From contig NZ_LWLS01000001.1 of assembly GCF_001905095.1 (NCBI RefSeq), positions 82,268 through 146,267 on the forward strand: a stretch of 64,000 bases of DNA, written 5' to 3'. A program made the position numbers and the translations under genes. The notes below the pieces were generated by a model. The model was not told where the DNA came from. It saw nothing but the letters and a program-made list of their open reading frames with translations, and did no database searches. Below are positions 17,563 to 25,152 of the stretch, in pieces (the stretch's first letter is position 1; each line of letters opens with the position of its first letter). This DNA is from Micromonospora sp. CB01531. GTDB taxonomy: Bacteria; Actinomycetota; Actinomycetes; Mycobacteriales; Micromonosporaceae.

Positions 17563-18204
17563 TTGGCGCGGGGTGGCGTCTTCTGCGTCGAGGGGCAGTG
17601 GCACCGGGACCTCAACGAGCGCGGCTCCGTCCTGCCAACGCTCGAACTGCTCGAACGGCTGGGCCGGATCCGATTCATCCACAAGGACGCCGCCACCCGC
17701 GACGAGCTCTTCTACTTCATCGACCGCTGGCTGCTCAAGCAGTACGCCGACTACCGCGTCGGCTTCTTCGCCATGCACGGCGAACCGAGCCGGCTCTGCC
17801 TCACCGACTGGGACTCGGTCGAACTGGCAGACGTGGCCGAACGGATGGCCGGCCGCTGTGACGGGCGGCGCCTCTATTTCGGCAGCTGCTCGGTGCTGCG
17901 CGCCTCCGACGCCGCGCTGCGGGAATTCCTCGACGTCACCGGGGCGGCCCTGGTCTGCGGCTTCACCCGCGAGGTGGACTGGGTCGAGTCGGCCGCTTTC
18001 GAGACCGTGCTGCTCGACGTGCTGGCCAACGGGCAGCGACACAACGCCGCCGAGCTGCGGATGGGCTCGGCACACTGGGCACCCCTCGCCGCGTACCTCG
18101 GCTTCCGGGTGATCTACGCCAACGGCCGGGCCTGGCGGCCGACCGCCCGGCCCCGGGTGCCGGCCCAGGCCACCCCACGCCGGGTTGCCAATCGCCCCCG
18201 CTGA
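17563..18204 (+). CDS. Conserved actinobacterial protein (DUF6642-like)
   Basis: The 213-residue protein begins GGVFCVEGQWHRDL and contains GFFAMHGEPSRLCL, RLYFGSCSVLR and CGFTREVDWVESAAFE. It looks like a caspase-like/CHAT-type alpha-beta fold in outline (conserved H in MHG and C in GSC), matching proteins I know as DUF6642; catalytic activity is unproven. The TTG at 17563 was chosen because GGGAGG lies 6 bp upstream; an in-frame ATG at 17380 would add a non-conserved leader. It has no membrane segment or signal peptide. It is not obviously linked to its neighbours. Confidence 0.7.
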   Translation: MARGGVFCVEGQWHRDLNERGSVLPTLELLERLGRIRFIHKDAATRDELFYFIDRWLLKQYADYRVGFFAMHGEPSRLCLTDWDSVELADVAERMAGRCDGRRLYFGSCSVLRASDAALREFLDVTGAALVCGFTREVDWVESAAFETVLLDVLANGQRHNAAELRMGSAHWAPLAAYLGFRVIYANGRAWRPTARPRVPAQATPRRVANRPR

Positions 18205-18248
18205 GCCCGCGCCGAATCCCTGACCCTGCGGGCTGGTAGAACCGACGC

Positions 18249-18713
18249 ATGGCACGCACCATCGCGACCAACACCCGGGTCGACCGGGACGCCCTGATCG
18301 AGTTCCTCCGCCCCCGGCACAAGGTCCTGCTGATGACCACCCGCGCCGACGGCCGGCCGCAGTCCTCCCCGGTGTCCTGCGGCGTCGACGCCGCGGGCCG
18401 GCTGGTGATCTCCACCTACCCGGAACGGGCGAAGGTGGCCAACATCCGCCGCGACCCCCGGGTCTCCGCCTGCGTGCTCTCCGACGACTGGAACGGGCCC
18501 TGGGTGCAGGTGGACGGCACCGCCGAGGTGCTCGACCTGCCCGAGGCCCTGGAGCCGCTGGTGGAGTACTTCCGCAGCATCTCCGGCGAACACCCGGACT
18601 GGGACGAGTACCGGGAGGCCATGGTCCGGCAGGGCAAGTCGCTGATCCGGATCACCATCGAGCACTGGGGCCCGATCGCCACCGGCGGCTTCCCCGCCCG
18701 GCTGGCCGACTGA
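18249..18713 (+). CDS. PPOX-class F420-dependent oxidoreductase
   Basis: The 154-residue protein has the split-barrel pyridoxamine-phosphate-oxidase-like fold signatures: KVLLMTTRADGRPQSSPV, RAKVANIRRDPRVSACVL and the C-terminal VRQGKSLIRITIEH. It belongs to the Rv1155-like group that uses coenzyme F420 or FMN. The substrate is unknown. ATG start 44 bp after the previous gene. Its stop lies 5 bp from the convergent NAD(P)-binding protein gene. Confidence 0.88.
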   Translation: MARTIATNTRVDRDALIEFLRPRHKVLLMTTRADGRPQSSPVSCGVDAAGRLVISTYPERAKVANIRRDPRVSACVLSDDWNGPWVQVDGTAEVLDLPEALEPLVEYFRSISGEHPDWDEYREAMVRQGKSLIRITIEHWGPIATGGFPARLAD

Positions 18714-18718
18714 CCGGC

Positions 18719-19360
18719 TCAGTAGGCCGCGGTGAACCGCGTGTTGGTGAACCGCGGGTGCTCGATCTCGTCGACGATGACCACCGCCAGGTCCTCGTAG
18801 GTGAGCACCGACCGGCCCTGCGCGTCCGTCACCGGGTGGTCGGTGCCCGTGCGGTATTGCCCGGTCCGTTCGCCTGGGTGGAACTCCAGCGGCGGCGGGG
18901 AGATGTACGTCCAGGTCACCCCGTCGTCCGCGGAGCGGTAGATGGCCAGCGCCTCGGCCTGGCCCAGCGCCGCGTCCCGGTATTCCGCGGGGAAGTCCGG
19001 CTCGTTCAGGTACGGGGTGCCCTTCGACGTCAGCAGCGTCGCCCCGCCACCGACGTGGATCACCCGGGGCGGATTCGGCAGCTCGCGGAGCGTGTCGACC
19101 AGTGTCCGGGCCGCCTCCCGCCACAGCTCCCGCTCGCCGCCGCCGATCGCCACCACGAACACGTCCGCGTCCTCGGCCAGCTCGCGTACGCTGCGCGCCG
19201 AGGTGGCATCGCCGGTGACCGTGCGTACGCCGGGTGCCAGGTAGCTGGTCGCCTCCGGGCGGCGCACCGCCGCGGTGACCCGGTGACCCCGGTTCATCGC
19301 CTCGTCGGTGATCCGCGACCCCGCGGTCCCACCGGCGCCGAACACGACGACGTTGCTCAT
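18719..19360 (-). CDS. NAD(P)-binding oxidoreductase of the atypical SDR (NmrA/YwnB-like) group
   Basis: The 213-residue Rossmann protein starts VVVFGAGGTAGSRITDEAMNRGH (GxGGxxG nucleotide loop at 8-13), with VTGDATSARSVRELAEDADV and VIHVGGGATLL. It lacks the classic YxxxK pair, as atypical SDRs of the NmrA-like group do, so it may be a sensor or a quinone/flavin-type reductase. GAGCGAGGTGG is the ribosome site, and it is provided by the repeat element immediately upstream (19361-19440). Confidence 0.82.
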   Translation of the reverse strand: MSNVVVFGAGGTAGSRITDEAMNRGHRVTAAVRRPEATSYLAPGVRTVTGDATSARSVRELAEDADVFVVAIGGGERELWREAARTLVDTLRELPNPPRVIHVGGGATLLTSKGTPYLNEPDFPAEYRDAALGQAEALAIYRSADDGVTWTYISPPPLEFHPGERTGQYRTGTDHPVTDAQGRSVLTYEDLAVVIVDEIEHPRFTNTRFTAAY

Positions 19361-19440
19361 GCGGCCACCTCGCTCCGCTCGGCGACCGCATGAGGCTCCA
19401 CGGCACTGCGCCCGATGATTCGCTCGCTGCGCTCGCTCAT
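19361..19440 (-). repeat. GAGCGAGCGCAGCGAGC-type intergenic repeat element
   Basis: Read on the minus strand this 80-bp element begins ATGAGCGAGCGCAGCGAG and ends GAGCGGAGCGAGGTGGCCGC directly before the ATG of the oxidoreductase gene, so it also provides that gene's ribosome site. The short words GAGCG(A/G) and GCGAG recur in it. It could be read as a 27-codon leader peptide, but the low complexity suggests a dispersed REP-like element of the type common in Micromonosporaceae. A related element occurs at 58055-58106. Confidence 0.5.
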
Positions 19441-19541
19441 GGCTGACCACCTTCCCGCCCCAGGTGCCTCGCCCCTCAGGCTAGGGAGCTGCCGCCCGGC
19501 CGGTGCCGTAAACGGCGATCCGGGCCCGGCGGCGAGCCGGG

Positions 19542-20774
19542 TCAGTCGACCAGCGCGGAGTAGACCAGCTGGCGCAGCTGCGTGCGCAGCGGGTACGTGC
19601 TCGACGGCATGAGCTGGGTGAACAGCAACGCGGTGATCTCCTCCACCGGATCCACCCAGAACGCGGTGCTGGCCAGCCCACCCCAGTAGTACTCGCCCAC
19701 GCTGCTCGGCACCCGGACGGGCACCGGGTCCAGCACCACGGCGAAGCCGAGGCCGAAGCCGATGCCGTCGAGCACCGTCTCGGCGAAGCCCTCCGGCTCG
19801 AACGAGGCCAGGTCCCGGCCGTCGGGCAGGTGGTTGCGGGTCATGAACCGCACCGTCCGCGGCCCCAGCAGGCGTACCCCGTCGAGTTCGCCCCCGCGTA
19901 GCAGGAACTGGGTGAACCGGTGGTAGTCGGCGGCCGTGGAGAGCAGCCCGCCGCCGCCGGAGAACCAGCTCGGCTCGGTCAGTGCGGCCTGGCCGATGCC
20001 GTCGTGCCGCGTCGCCTGTCCGGTGGCCGGGTGCGGGGCGTACAGCGCGGCCAGCCGCTTGGCGTCCCCCTCGTCGACCCACCACCGGGTGTCGGTCATG
20101 CCCAGCGGACGCAGGATCCGCTCGGCGAAGAACGCGTCCAGGCTGTGCCCGGAGACCACCTCGACGAGCCGGCCCAGCACGTCGGTGGAGACGCCGTAGT
20201 TCCAGCTCGTGCCGGGCTGGAAGAGCAGCGGCAGCCGGGCCAGCCCGGCCGAGGCCGCCGCCAGGTCCGCACCCGGCGGCACGCCCAGGTCGAAGCCCGC
20301 CGCCCGGTACAGGCCGTCGACCACCGTGCTCTGGGCGAAGCCGTACGTGAGGCCGGCGGTGTGGGTGAGCAGGTGCCAGACCCGGATCGGTTCGATCGCC
20401 GGCACCGTGTACGGCTTGAGCACCGACCCCTTGTCGTAGATCCGGACGTCGGCGAACTCCGGCAGCCAGCGGCTGATCGGGTCGTTCAGCTCGAACCGGC
20501 CCTCCTCCCAGAGCATCATCGCGGCCACCGAGGTGATCGGCTTGGTCATCGAGTAGATGCGCCAGAGGGTGTCCGCCTCGACCGGCGTGCCGGCCTCCCG
20601 GTCGCGCAGCCCGTAGGTCGCGGAGTGGGCGATCTCGCCGCGGCGGGTCACCACGATCTGCCAGCCGGCGAGCCGGCCGTCGTCGACGTACCTGCCGAAG
20701 TGCTCGTCGATCCGCGCCAGCCGGGCGGGGTCGAATCCGATACGGGCCGGGTCAGTGCTCACTGCGACGCTCAC
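19542..20774 (-). CDS. Serine hydrolase of the class C beta-lactamase/esterase family
   Basis: The 410-residue protein carries the SxxK box in YSMTKPITS (about residues 74-77), the YxN-like box YGVSTDV and a C-terminal YYWGGLAST in place of the KTG/HxG triad. This pattern is that of EstB-like esterases and D-aminopeptidase-like hydrolases rather than true AmpC. There is no signal peptide, so it is cytoplasmic. GTG start. It lies divergent to the pentapeptide-repeat gene, 65 bp away. Confidence 0.87.
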   Translation of the reverse strand: MSVAVSTDPARIGFDPARLARIDEHFGRYVDDGRLAGWQIVVTRRGEIAHSATYGLRDREAGTPVEADTLWRIYSMTKPITSVAAMMLWEEGRFELNDPISRWLPEFADVRIYDKGSVLKPYTVPAIEPIRVWHLLTHTAGLTYGFAQSTVVDGLYRAAGFDLGVPPGADLAAASAGLARLPLLFQPGTSWNYGVSTDVLGRLVEVVSGHSLDAFFAERILRPLGMTDTRWWVDEGDAKRLAALYAPHPATGQATRHDGIGQAALTEPSWFSGGGGLLSTAADYHRFTQFLLRGGELDGVRLLGPRTVRFMTRNHLPDGRDLASFEPEGFAETVLDGIGFGLGFAVVLDPVPVRVPSSVGEYYWGGLASTAFWVDPVEEITALLFTQLMPSSTYPLRTQLRQLVYSALVD

Positions 20775-20839
20775 GCCGCCGAACCTACCGGCCGGTACGC
20801 CGACCGGGAAGTGTCGGCGACCACCACTAATCTGGCGTC

Positions 20840-21433
20840 ATGCCGGAGCCGACAGAGGACGTCACCTACCGCCACGAGGACTGGTACGCCGAGGAGTTGG
20901 CCGACCGGCACTTCGTCCGCTGTTCCTTCTTCCACGTCGACCTCACTGAGGCGGTCAGCCAGGGCGCCGTCTTCACCGAGTGCGTCTTCGGCAACGTCGC
21001 CCTCAACGCCTCCCGGCACACCGACTCGGCCTTCACCCGCTGCACCTTCAAGCGCTGCAACCTCTTCGAGGCCGAGTTCACCGGCTGCAAGCTGGTCGGC
21101 AGCAGCTTCGAGCAGTGCGACCTGCGCCCGCTGCGGGTCAACGGCGGGGACTGGTCCTTCGTCGCCCTGCCCGGCGCCGACCTGCGCGGGGTGCACCTCA
21201 CCGACGTACGCATGCGCGAGGTGGACCTGACCGGCGCCGACCTGACCGGCGCGACCGTGACCGGGGTCGACCTCTCCGGCGCCCAGCTGCACGCCGCCCG
21301 GCTGGTCCGGGCCGACCTGCGTGGCAGCGACCTGACCGCGCTCGACCCCACCGCGGTGGAGCGGGCCGGGGCGATCGTCGACGCCGAGCAGGCGATCGTG
21401 CTGGCTCAGGCGCTGGGCTTCGAGATCCGCTGA
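20840..21433 (+). CDS. Pentapeptide-repeat protein
   Basis: The 197-residue protein contains many A(D/N)LXX-type pentapeptides, forming a right-handed quadrilateral beta-helix: VFTECVFGNVALNAS, FTRCTFKRCNLFEAEFTGC, then a gap and ADLRGVHLTDVRMREVDLTGADLTGA. Family members of this size (Qnr, MfpA) mimic DNA and protect gyrase, but most have unknown roles. A loop (PLRVNGGDWSF) interrupts the helix, as in Qnr-like proteins. ATG start; single gene. Confidence 0.85.
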   Translation: MPEPTEDVTYRHEDWYAEELADRHFVRCSFFHVDLTEAVSQGAVFTECVFGNVALNASRHTDSAFTRCTFKRCNLFEAEFTGCKLVGSSFEQCDLRPLRVNGGDWSFVALPGADLRGVHLTDVRMREVDLTGADLTGATVTGVDLSGAQLHAARLVRADLRGSDLTALDPTAVERAGAIVDAEQAIVLAQALGFEIR

Positions 21434-21487
21434 GCAGTCCGGAAAATGCGCCGTACGGTGTCAGATTTGCCTGTCAGGCTGGCCCGC

Positions 21488-21940
21488 ATGGCATGGTGGT
21501 CCGACCTGGTGGCAGCCGAACCCGACTTCGCGGCGCGCGTCCGCGCCCGATTCACCGTCCGCAAGCACGGCACGATGGCGACCCTGCGGCGGGACGGCTC
21601 GCCGCGGATCAGCGGCACCGAGTTCGACTTCTCCGACGACGGCCAGCTCCGGCTGGGCAGCATGGCCGGCGCGGTCAAGGCGCTCGACCTGCGGCGCGAT
21701 CCCCGTGTGGCGCTGCACTGCCCGAGCGAGGACGCCCCGGAGGGCGATCCGGCGTCGTGGGGCGGGGACGCGAAGATCGCCGGGCGGGCGCACGAGGAGC
21801 CGCCGGGCGAGGACGGTTCGCACCGGTTCCGGATCGAGTTGACCGAGGTGGTGCTGACCCGGGTCGGCGACCCGCCGGACCATCTGCTGATCGAGAGCTG
21901 GCATCCCGACCGTGGCCTGCGGCGGCGCGAGCGGCGCTGA
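21488..21940 (+). CDS. Pyridoxamine 5'-phosphate oxidase-family protein
   Basis: This 150-residue protein has the split-barrel flavin/F420-binding signatures RKHGTMATLRRDGSPRISGT, SMAGAVKALDLRRDPRVALHC and the C-terminal IESWHPDRGLRRRERR. It is related to the oxidoreductase at 18249 but clearly divergent. The ATG at 21488 places the first helix (WWSDLVAAEPDFAARV) directly at the N-terminus; an ATG at 21446 would add 14 residues. Substrate unknown. Confidence 0.83.
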   Translation: MAWWSDLVAAEPDFAARVRARFTVRKHGTMATLRRDGSPRISGTEFDFSDDGQLRLGSMAGAVKALDLRRDPRVALHCPSEDAPEGDPASWGGDAKIAGRAHEEPPGEDGSHRFRIELTEVVLTRVGDPPDHLLIESWHPDRGLRRRERR

Positions 21941-22061
21941 CCGGCCAGCTGTCGGGAACATGCCTCCGCTCGACGGCTACTCGACGATCGAGGCGTGTGT
22001 CATCCTCCCTGCGGCGGGCCACGGGGGCGACCGCCGGCGCCGGTGGCCGAGGGAGGGATCG

Positions 22062-22574
22062 GTGGCTGAGGAAGAACTCACGCAGACCGGTATTCGGGTG
22101 GGTGGGTGGCTGCCCGCCGTATCGGCCGAACCGGCGCGGGCACCGGAGCAGGCGTTGACCGTGCCGCGGCGGCTGCCCGCCGACGGCGAGACCCCGTCCG
22201 ATCCGGCGCCGGTCCGCGACCGCCCCGATTCGTCGCTCGCCCGCGACCACGCTCAACCGGCGATCGTGGTCGAACGGCCCGGGGAGGGTGATCCCGAGCC
22301 GTTCAGGTCCCCGGCCGAGCCGGCCGCACCGCCGGTCACCGGGCCGCGGCCCGGCGCCGTGGCGCCGGCCCGGCACTCGCCGCGGAGCGTCGGGGGTCGC
22401 CTCGCCGAGTTGCTCGGTCCGGCGGCCGCCAAGGTACGCACGGCCGTCGGGATCATCCCCGACGGGCCGGTCACCCGGGTCGGCGTGGCCCGGGCCCGGC
22501 GGCGTCGGCGCCGGCTGTTGTTCGGGGCGGTGGCCCTGGCCGCGCTGGCGCTGGTGTTGGCGTACGGCCGGTAG
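22062..22574 (+). CDS. Hypothetical tail-anchored protein
   Basis: The 170-residue protein is not recognised. Residues 1-100 are Pro/Ala/Glu-rich and probably disordered. Then comes a helical piece (VGGRLAELLGPAAAKVRTAVG), an arginine cluster (ARARRRRRRLL) and a single C-terminal membrane helix (FGAVALAALALVLAYGR). That predicts a cytoplasmic protein anchored by its tail. GTG start with GGGAGGG 5 bp upstream; the ATG further upstream (21912) lies inside the preceding gene. Confidence 0.6.
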   Translation: MAEEELTQTGIRVGGWLPAVSAEPARAPEQALTVPRRLPADGETPSDPAPVRDRPDSSLARDHAQPAIVVERPGEGDPEPFRSPAEPAAPPVTGPRPGAVAPARHSPRSVGGRLAELLGPAAAKVRTAVGIIPDGPVTRVGVARARRRRRRLLFGAVALAALALVLAYGR

Positions 22575-22714
22575 GGGCCGGACCCGCGGGCGAGCCGCCC
22601 AGCCTGCGGACTCGCCACCGGAGGCGACGGTGGCTTCCACGATCGGGTCGGTCACCGGGAACGGCCGGAGGTAGCGTGGGCGCGACGCGTCCGCCGACGA
22701 TCCGGGAGAGACGG

Positions 22715-23152
22715 ATGACCGCGAGCGAGCCGGTGCAGGACAGCCCCGAGGGATGGGTCGCCGACCACATCCAGCGGTACGTGGCGACCGCTGGCGCGGA
22801 GGGCCACGAGTGGCGGCCGGGTGTCTTCACGCTGCTGTTGACCGCCCGCGGCCGGCGCTCCGGCAAGCTTCGGCGGACCGCGCTGATCTACGGCCGAGAC
22901 GGTGACGACTATCTGGTGGTGGGCTCCCAGGGCGGCGCTCCGCAGCACCCCGCCTGGTATCTGAACCTGCTCGTCGACCCGCAGGCGCGGGTGCAGGTCG
23001 GTCCGGAGGCGTTCGCCGTCCGGGCGCGTCCCGCGACGCCCGAGGAGAAGCCGCGGATGTGGCGCACCATGACGGCCATCTGGCCGGCGTACGACCAGTA
23101 CCAGGCGCAGACCGAGCGGGAGATCCCGGTGGTGGTGCTGGAACGGGTGTGA
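22715..23152 (+). CDS. Deazaflavin (F420)-dependent nitroreductase-family protein (Ddn-like)
   Basis: The 145-residue protein matches the TIGR00026-type family: LLLTARGRRSGKLRRTALIYGRDGDDYLVVGSQGG, then PAWYLNLLVDPQARVQVG and a C-terminal EREIPVVVLERV. These proteins bind F420 and reduce quinones or nitro compounds; the mycobacterial relative is Ddn. The Trp in HPAWYLNL and the Gly-Lys pair are family hallmarks. ATG start. No operon partner is obvious. Confidence 0.9.
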   Translation: MTASEPVQDSPEGWVADHIQRYVATAGAEGHEWRPGVFTLLLTARGRRSGKLRRTALIYGRDGDDYLVVGSQGGAPQHPAWYLNLLVDPQARVQVGPEAFAVRARPATPEEKPRMWRTMTAIWPAYDQYQAQTEREIPVVVLERV

Positions 23153-23257
23153 CCCTTTTCCGTGCCTCGCGGCTGGTCGACCTGGCGGCGGGCCGGCCGC
23201 AGAATCGATGCCAGGCCCTGCGCCGCGGAGTCGGCGCACGTCACCGGGGAGGGACAA

Positions 23258-23599
23258 ATGCCCGCGTTCGCGCTCGCCCACCTGCGTACGCCGCAGATCA
23301 ACGAGGACGTCCTGGAATACCTGGAGAAGATCCAGGCGACCCTCGACCCCTACCAGGGGCGGTTCCGGGTGCACGGCGCTTCGCCGGAGGTGATCGAGGG
23401 GGAGTGGCCGGGCACGGTGGTGGTCATCGAGTTCCCGGACGTCGAGCAGGCCCGCGCCTGGTACGCCTCCCCGGCGTACCAGGAGATCCTGCCGCTGCGC
23501 CTGCGGCACATCGAGGGCTCGGCGATCATCATCCAGGGCGTCGGGCCGGACTACAGCGCCGCGCGCACCGCCGCCCGGCTGCGCCAGGACGCCGGCTGA
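23258..23599 (+). CDS. DUF1330 family protein
   Basis: A 113-residue dimeric alpha-beta barrel-type protein with the DUF1330 pattern: VLEYLEKIQATLDPYQGRF, VHGASPEVIEGEWPG, VIEFPDVEQARAWYASPAYQ (hallmark WY-S-PAY). Family function is unknown. GGGGAGGGA precedes the ATG. Confidence 0.88.
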   Translation: MPAFALAHLRTPQINEDVLEYLEKIQATLDPYQGRFRVHGASPEVIEGEWPGTVVVIEFPDVEQARAWYASPAYQEILPLRLRHIEGSAIIIQGVGPDYSAARTAARLRQDAG

Positions 23600-23677
23600 G
23601 CCGGATCCCCCGCCCGGGGGAGTCGGTCCCCTCCCGCTCGGGAGGGACCGTGGGCGCGGCGGCGGCAGGGTGGACGC

Positions 23678-24649
23678 ATGACGCTCACCGTGCCGCCGCC
23701 GACCGTCGCCGCCACCCGGCGCCGTGCCGCCTGGCTGGCGTACGCCGCCGTGGCCTGGGCGATCGGCTACGGCACGCTGCGCGCGGCCTGGGCGGTGGCG
23801 GGGCCTCCGTCGTTCGGGCCGCTCGGGACCGACCTGGTGGTGGTCACCGGCTGGTGGTCCGTGGCGCTCCAGGCCGTCGCGGCGGCGGCCGGCGTCGGGC
23901 TGGCCCGGGCCCACGCCTGGCGGCCGGCGCTGGCCGCGGCGGCCTGGGCGGTCTGCGCCGCCATCCTGCTCTCCTGCGCACTGGTGCTGCTGGACCTGGT
24001 CGGTTTCCTCATCCTCGACCTCAGCCCGGCGTTCACCCTGGCCGGATTCCTCAGCCGGGCGGGTGCGCTCACCGGCGCCGTGCTGCTGCACGCGGCGGCG
24101 CTCGCGCACCTTCGCCGATTCCGGGGGGACTGCGGCCGGTGCGGCCGGGCTCGCGGGTCCGGTGGGCTGGCGCCGCGCTGGGCCCGGGTCGCGGCGTGGG
24201 CGGCGGTCGCCGGCTGCCTGGTGCGGCTCGCCGCCCAGGTGGCGGTGGGTTTCGGGGACCTGCCGCTGGCGCAGGGCGCCTCGGTGGTGGCGTTCGAGGT
24301 GGGGTTCCTGCTCGCCGGGGTGCTACTGCCGCTGGCCCTGGTGTACCGGTGGGGGACGGTGTGGCCGGGATGGGTGCCGCTGCTCGCCGGCCGTAGGGTG
24401 CCCCGCCTGGTGCCGCTGGCACCGGCGGTCGTCTTCGCGGTGGGGCTGGTCAGCTATTTCGGTGTCGGTCTCGCCCAGCTCACCGTCGAGACCGCGACCG
24501 GCAGCGTCGACCTGGGCGACGGGCGTTACCCGCTGGGCTTCTTCTGGTTCGCCGAGTCCGGCTACTGGCTGTGGGGCTGGGGGCTGGGCGTCGCCGCAGT
24601 CGGTTATCACCTGCGGACCCGCCGGGCGTGCCGGCACTGCGGGCGGTGA
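23678..24649 (+). CDS. Multi-pass membrane protein with two CxxC pairs
   Basis: The 323-residue protein has about eight hydrophobic helices. Two cysteine pairs stand out: DCGRCGRARG in the middle loop (about 148-157) and the C-terminal ACRHCGR, which may bind zinc. No transporter or enzyme motif is recognised. It starts with ATG at 23678 without a strong ribosome site. A hairpin follows at 24685. Function unknown. Confidence 0.7.
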   Translation: MTLTVPPPTVAATRRRAAWLAYAAVAWAIGYGTLRAAWAVAGPPSFGPLGTDLVVVTGWWSVALQAVAAAAGVGLARAHAWRPALAAAAWAVCAAILLSCALVLLDLVGFLILDLSPAFTLAGFLSRAGALTGAVLLHAAALAHLRRFRGDCGRCGRARGSGGLAPRWARVAAWAAVAGCLVRLAAQVAVGFGDLPLAQGASVVAFEVGFLLAGVLLPLALVYRWGTVWPGWVPLLAGRRVPRLVPLAPAVVFAVGLVSYFGVGLAQLTVETATGSVDLGDGRYPLGFFWFAESGYWLWGWGLGVAAVGYHLRTRRACRHCGR

Positions 24650-24684
24650 CGGGGGGACAGTCGCGCTGCTCGCGGCCGCCGAGG

Positions 24685-24709
24685 CGGACACCGGCCCGAC
24701 CGGTGTCCG
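24685..24709 (+). terminator. Hairpin after the membrane protein gene
   Basis: A 10-bp perfect stem, CGGACACCGG with its complement, encloses a 5-nt loop (CCCGA), 35 bp after the stop codon. Confidence 0.55.
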
Positions 24710-24780
24710 TCAGGGGCGCCACGGGCCGTCGTACCTTTCCGGATGTCCCGCTTCGACCGTCCCCTGTGGAGGCTGCTCTC

Positions 24781-25107
24781 ATGTGCAGCAGTGCGTCCGT
24801 CGTCCGTCCCGTCGGCCTGTCCGGCGCGGGTGACCCGTCTGGCGAGGTGCTGCGGGAGATCCCGCTGCCGCCGTACGTGACCGGCGAGGACGCCCAGTTT
24901 GCGGCCCGGGCGGTGGTGGTGCATGCACCGCAGCGCTGGTCGGGCGGGACGATCTGCCGCAGTGAGGCCAGTCCGCACCCGTGCCGGCTGCACCGCTGGG
25001 GACGGCGGGTGCTGGTGCTGCACGGGCTGCCGCCTGCCGAGATCGACGCTCTGATCGAGCGCGGCGACCCGAACGCCGAGCCGCGCCCGCACCGGCCCGG
25101 CGCCTGA
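24781..25107 (+). CDS. Small conserved hypothetical protein
   Basis: The 108-residue protein is not recognised. It contains YVTGEDAQFAARAVVVHAPQRWSGGTICRSEASPHPCRLHRWGRRVLVLHGLPPAEIDALI. Conserved-looking Cys, His and Trp residues (ICRSE, HPCRLHRWG) could bind metal. The ATG at 24781 follows a weak GGAGG. It ends directly at a strong bidirectional hairpin. Confidence 0.6.
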   Translation: MCSSASVVRPVGLSGAGDPSGEVLREIPLPPYVTGEDAQFAARAVVVHAPQRWSGGTICRSEASPHPCRLHRWGRRVLVLHGLPPAEIDALIERGDPNAEPRPHRPGA

Positions 25108-25150
25108 CCGGTGAAGCCCCGGCCCGTCCCGCGGGCCGGGGCTTCACCGG
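25108..25150. terminator. Strong bidirectional hairpin between convergent genes
   Basis: A perfect 19-bp inverted repeat (beginning CCGGTGAAGCCCCGG) with a 5-nt loop fills the whole gap between the convergent genes at 24781-25107 and 25153-26736. It can terminate transcription from either side. Confidence 0.85.
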
Positions 25151-25152
25151 AG

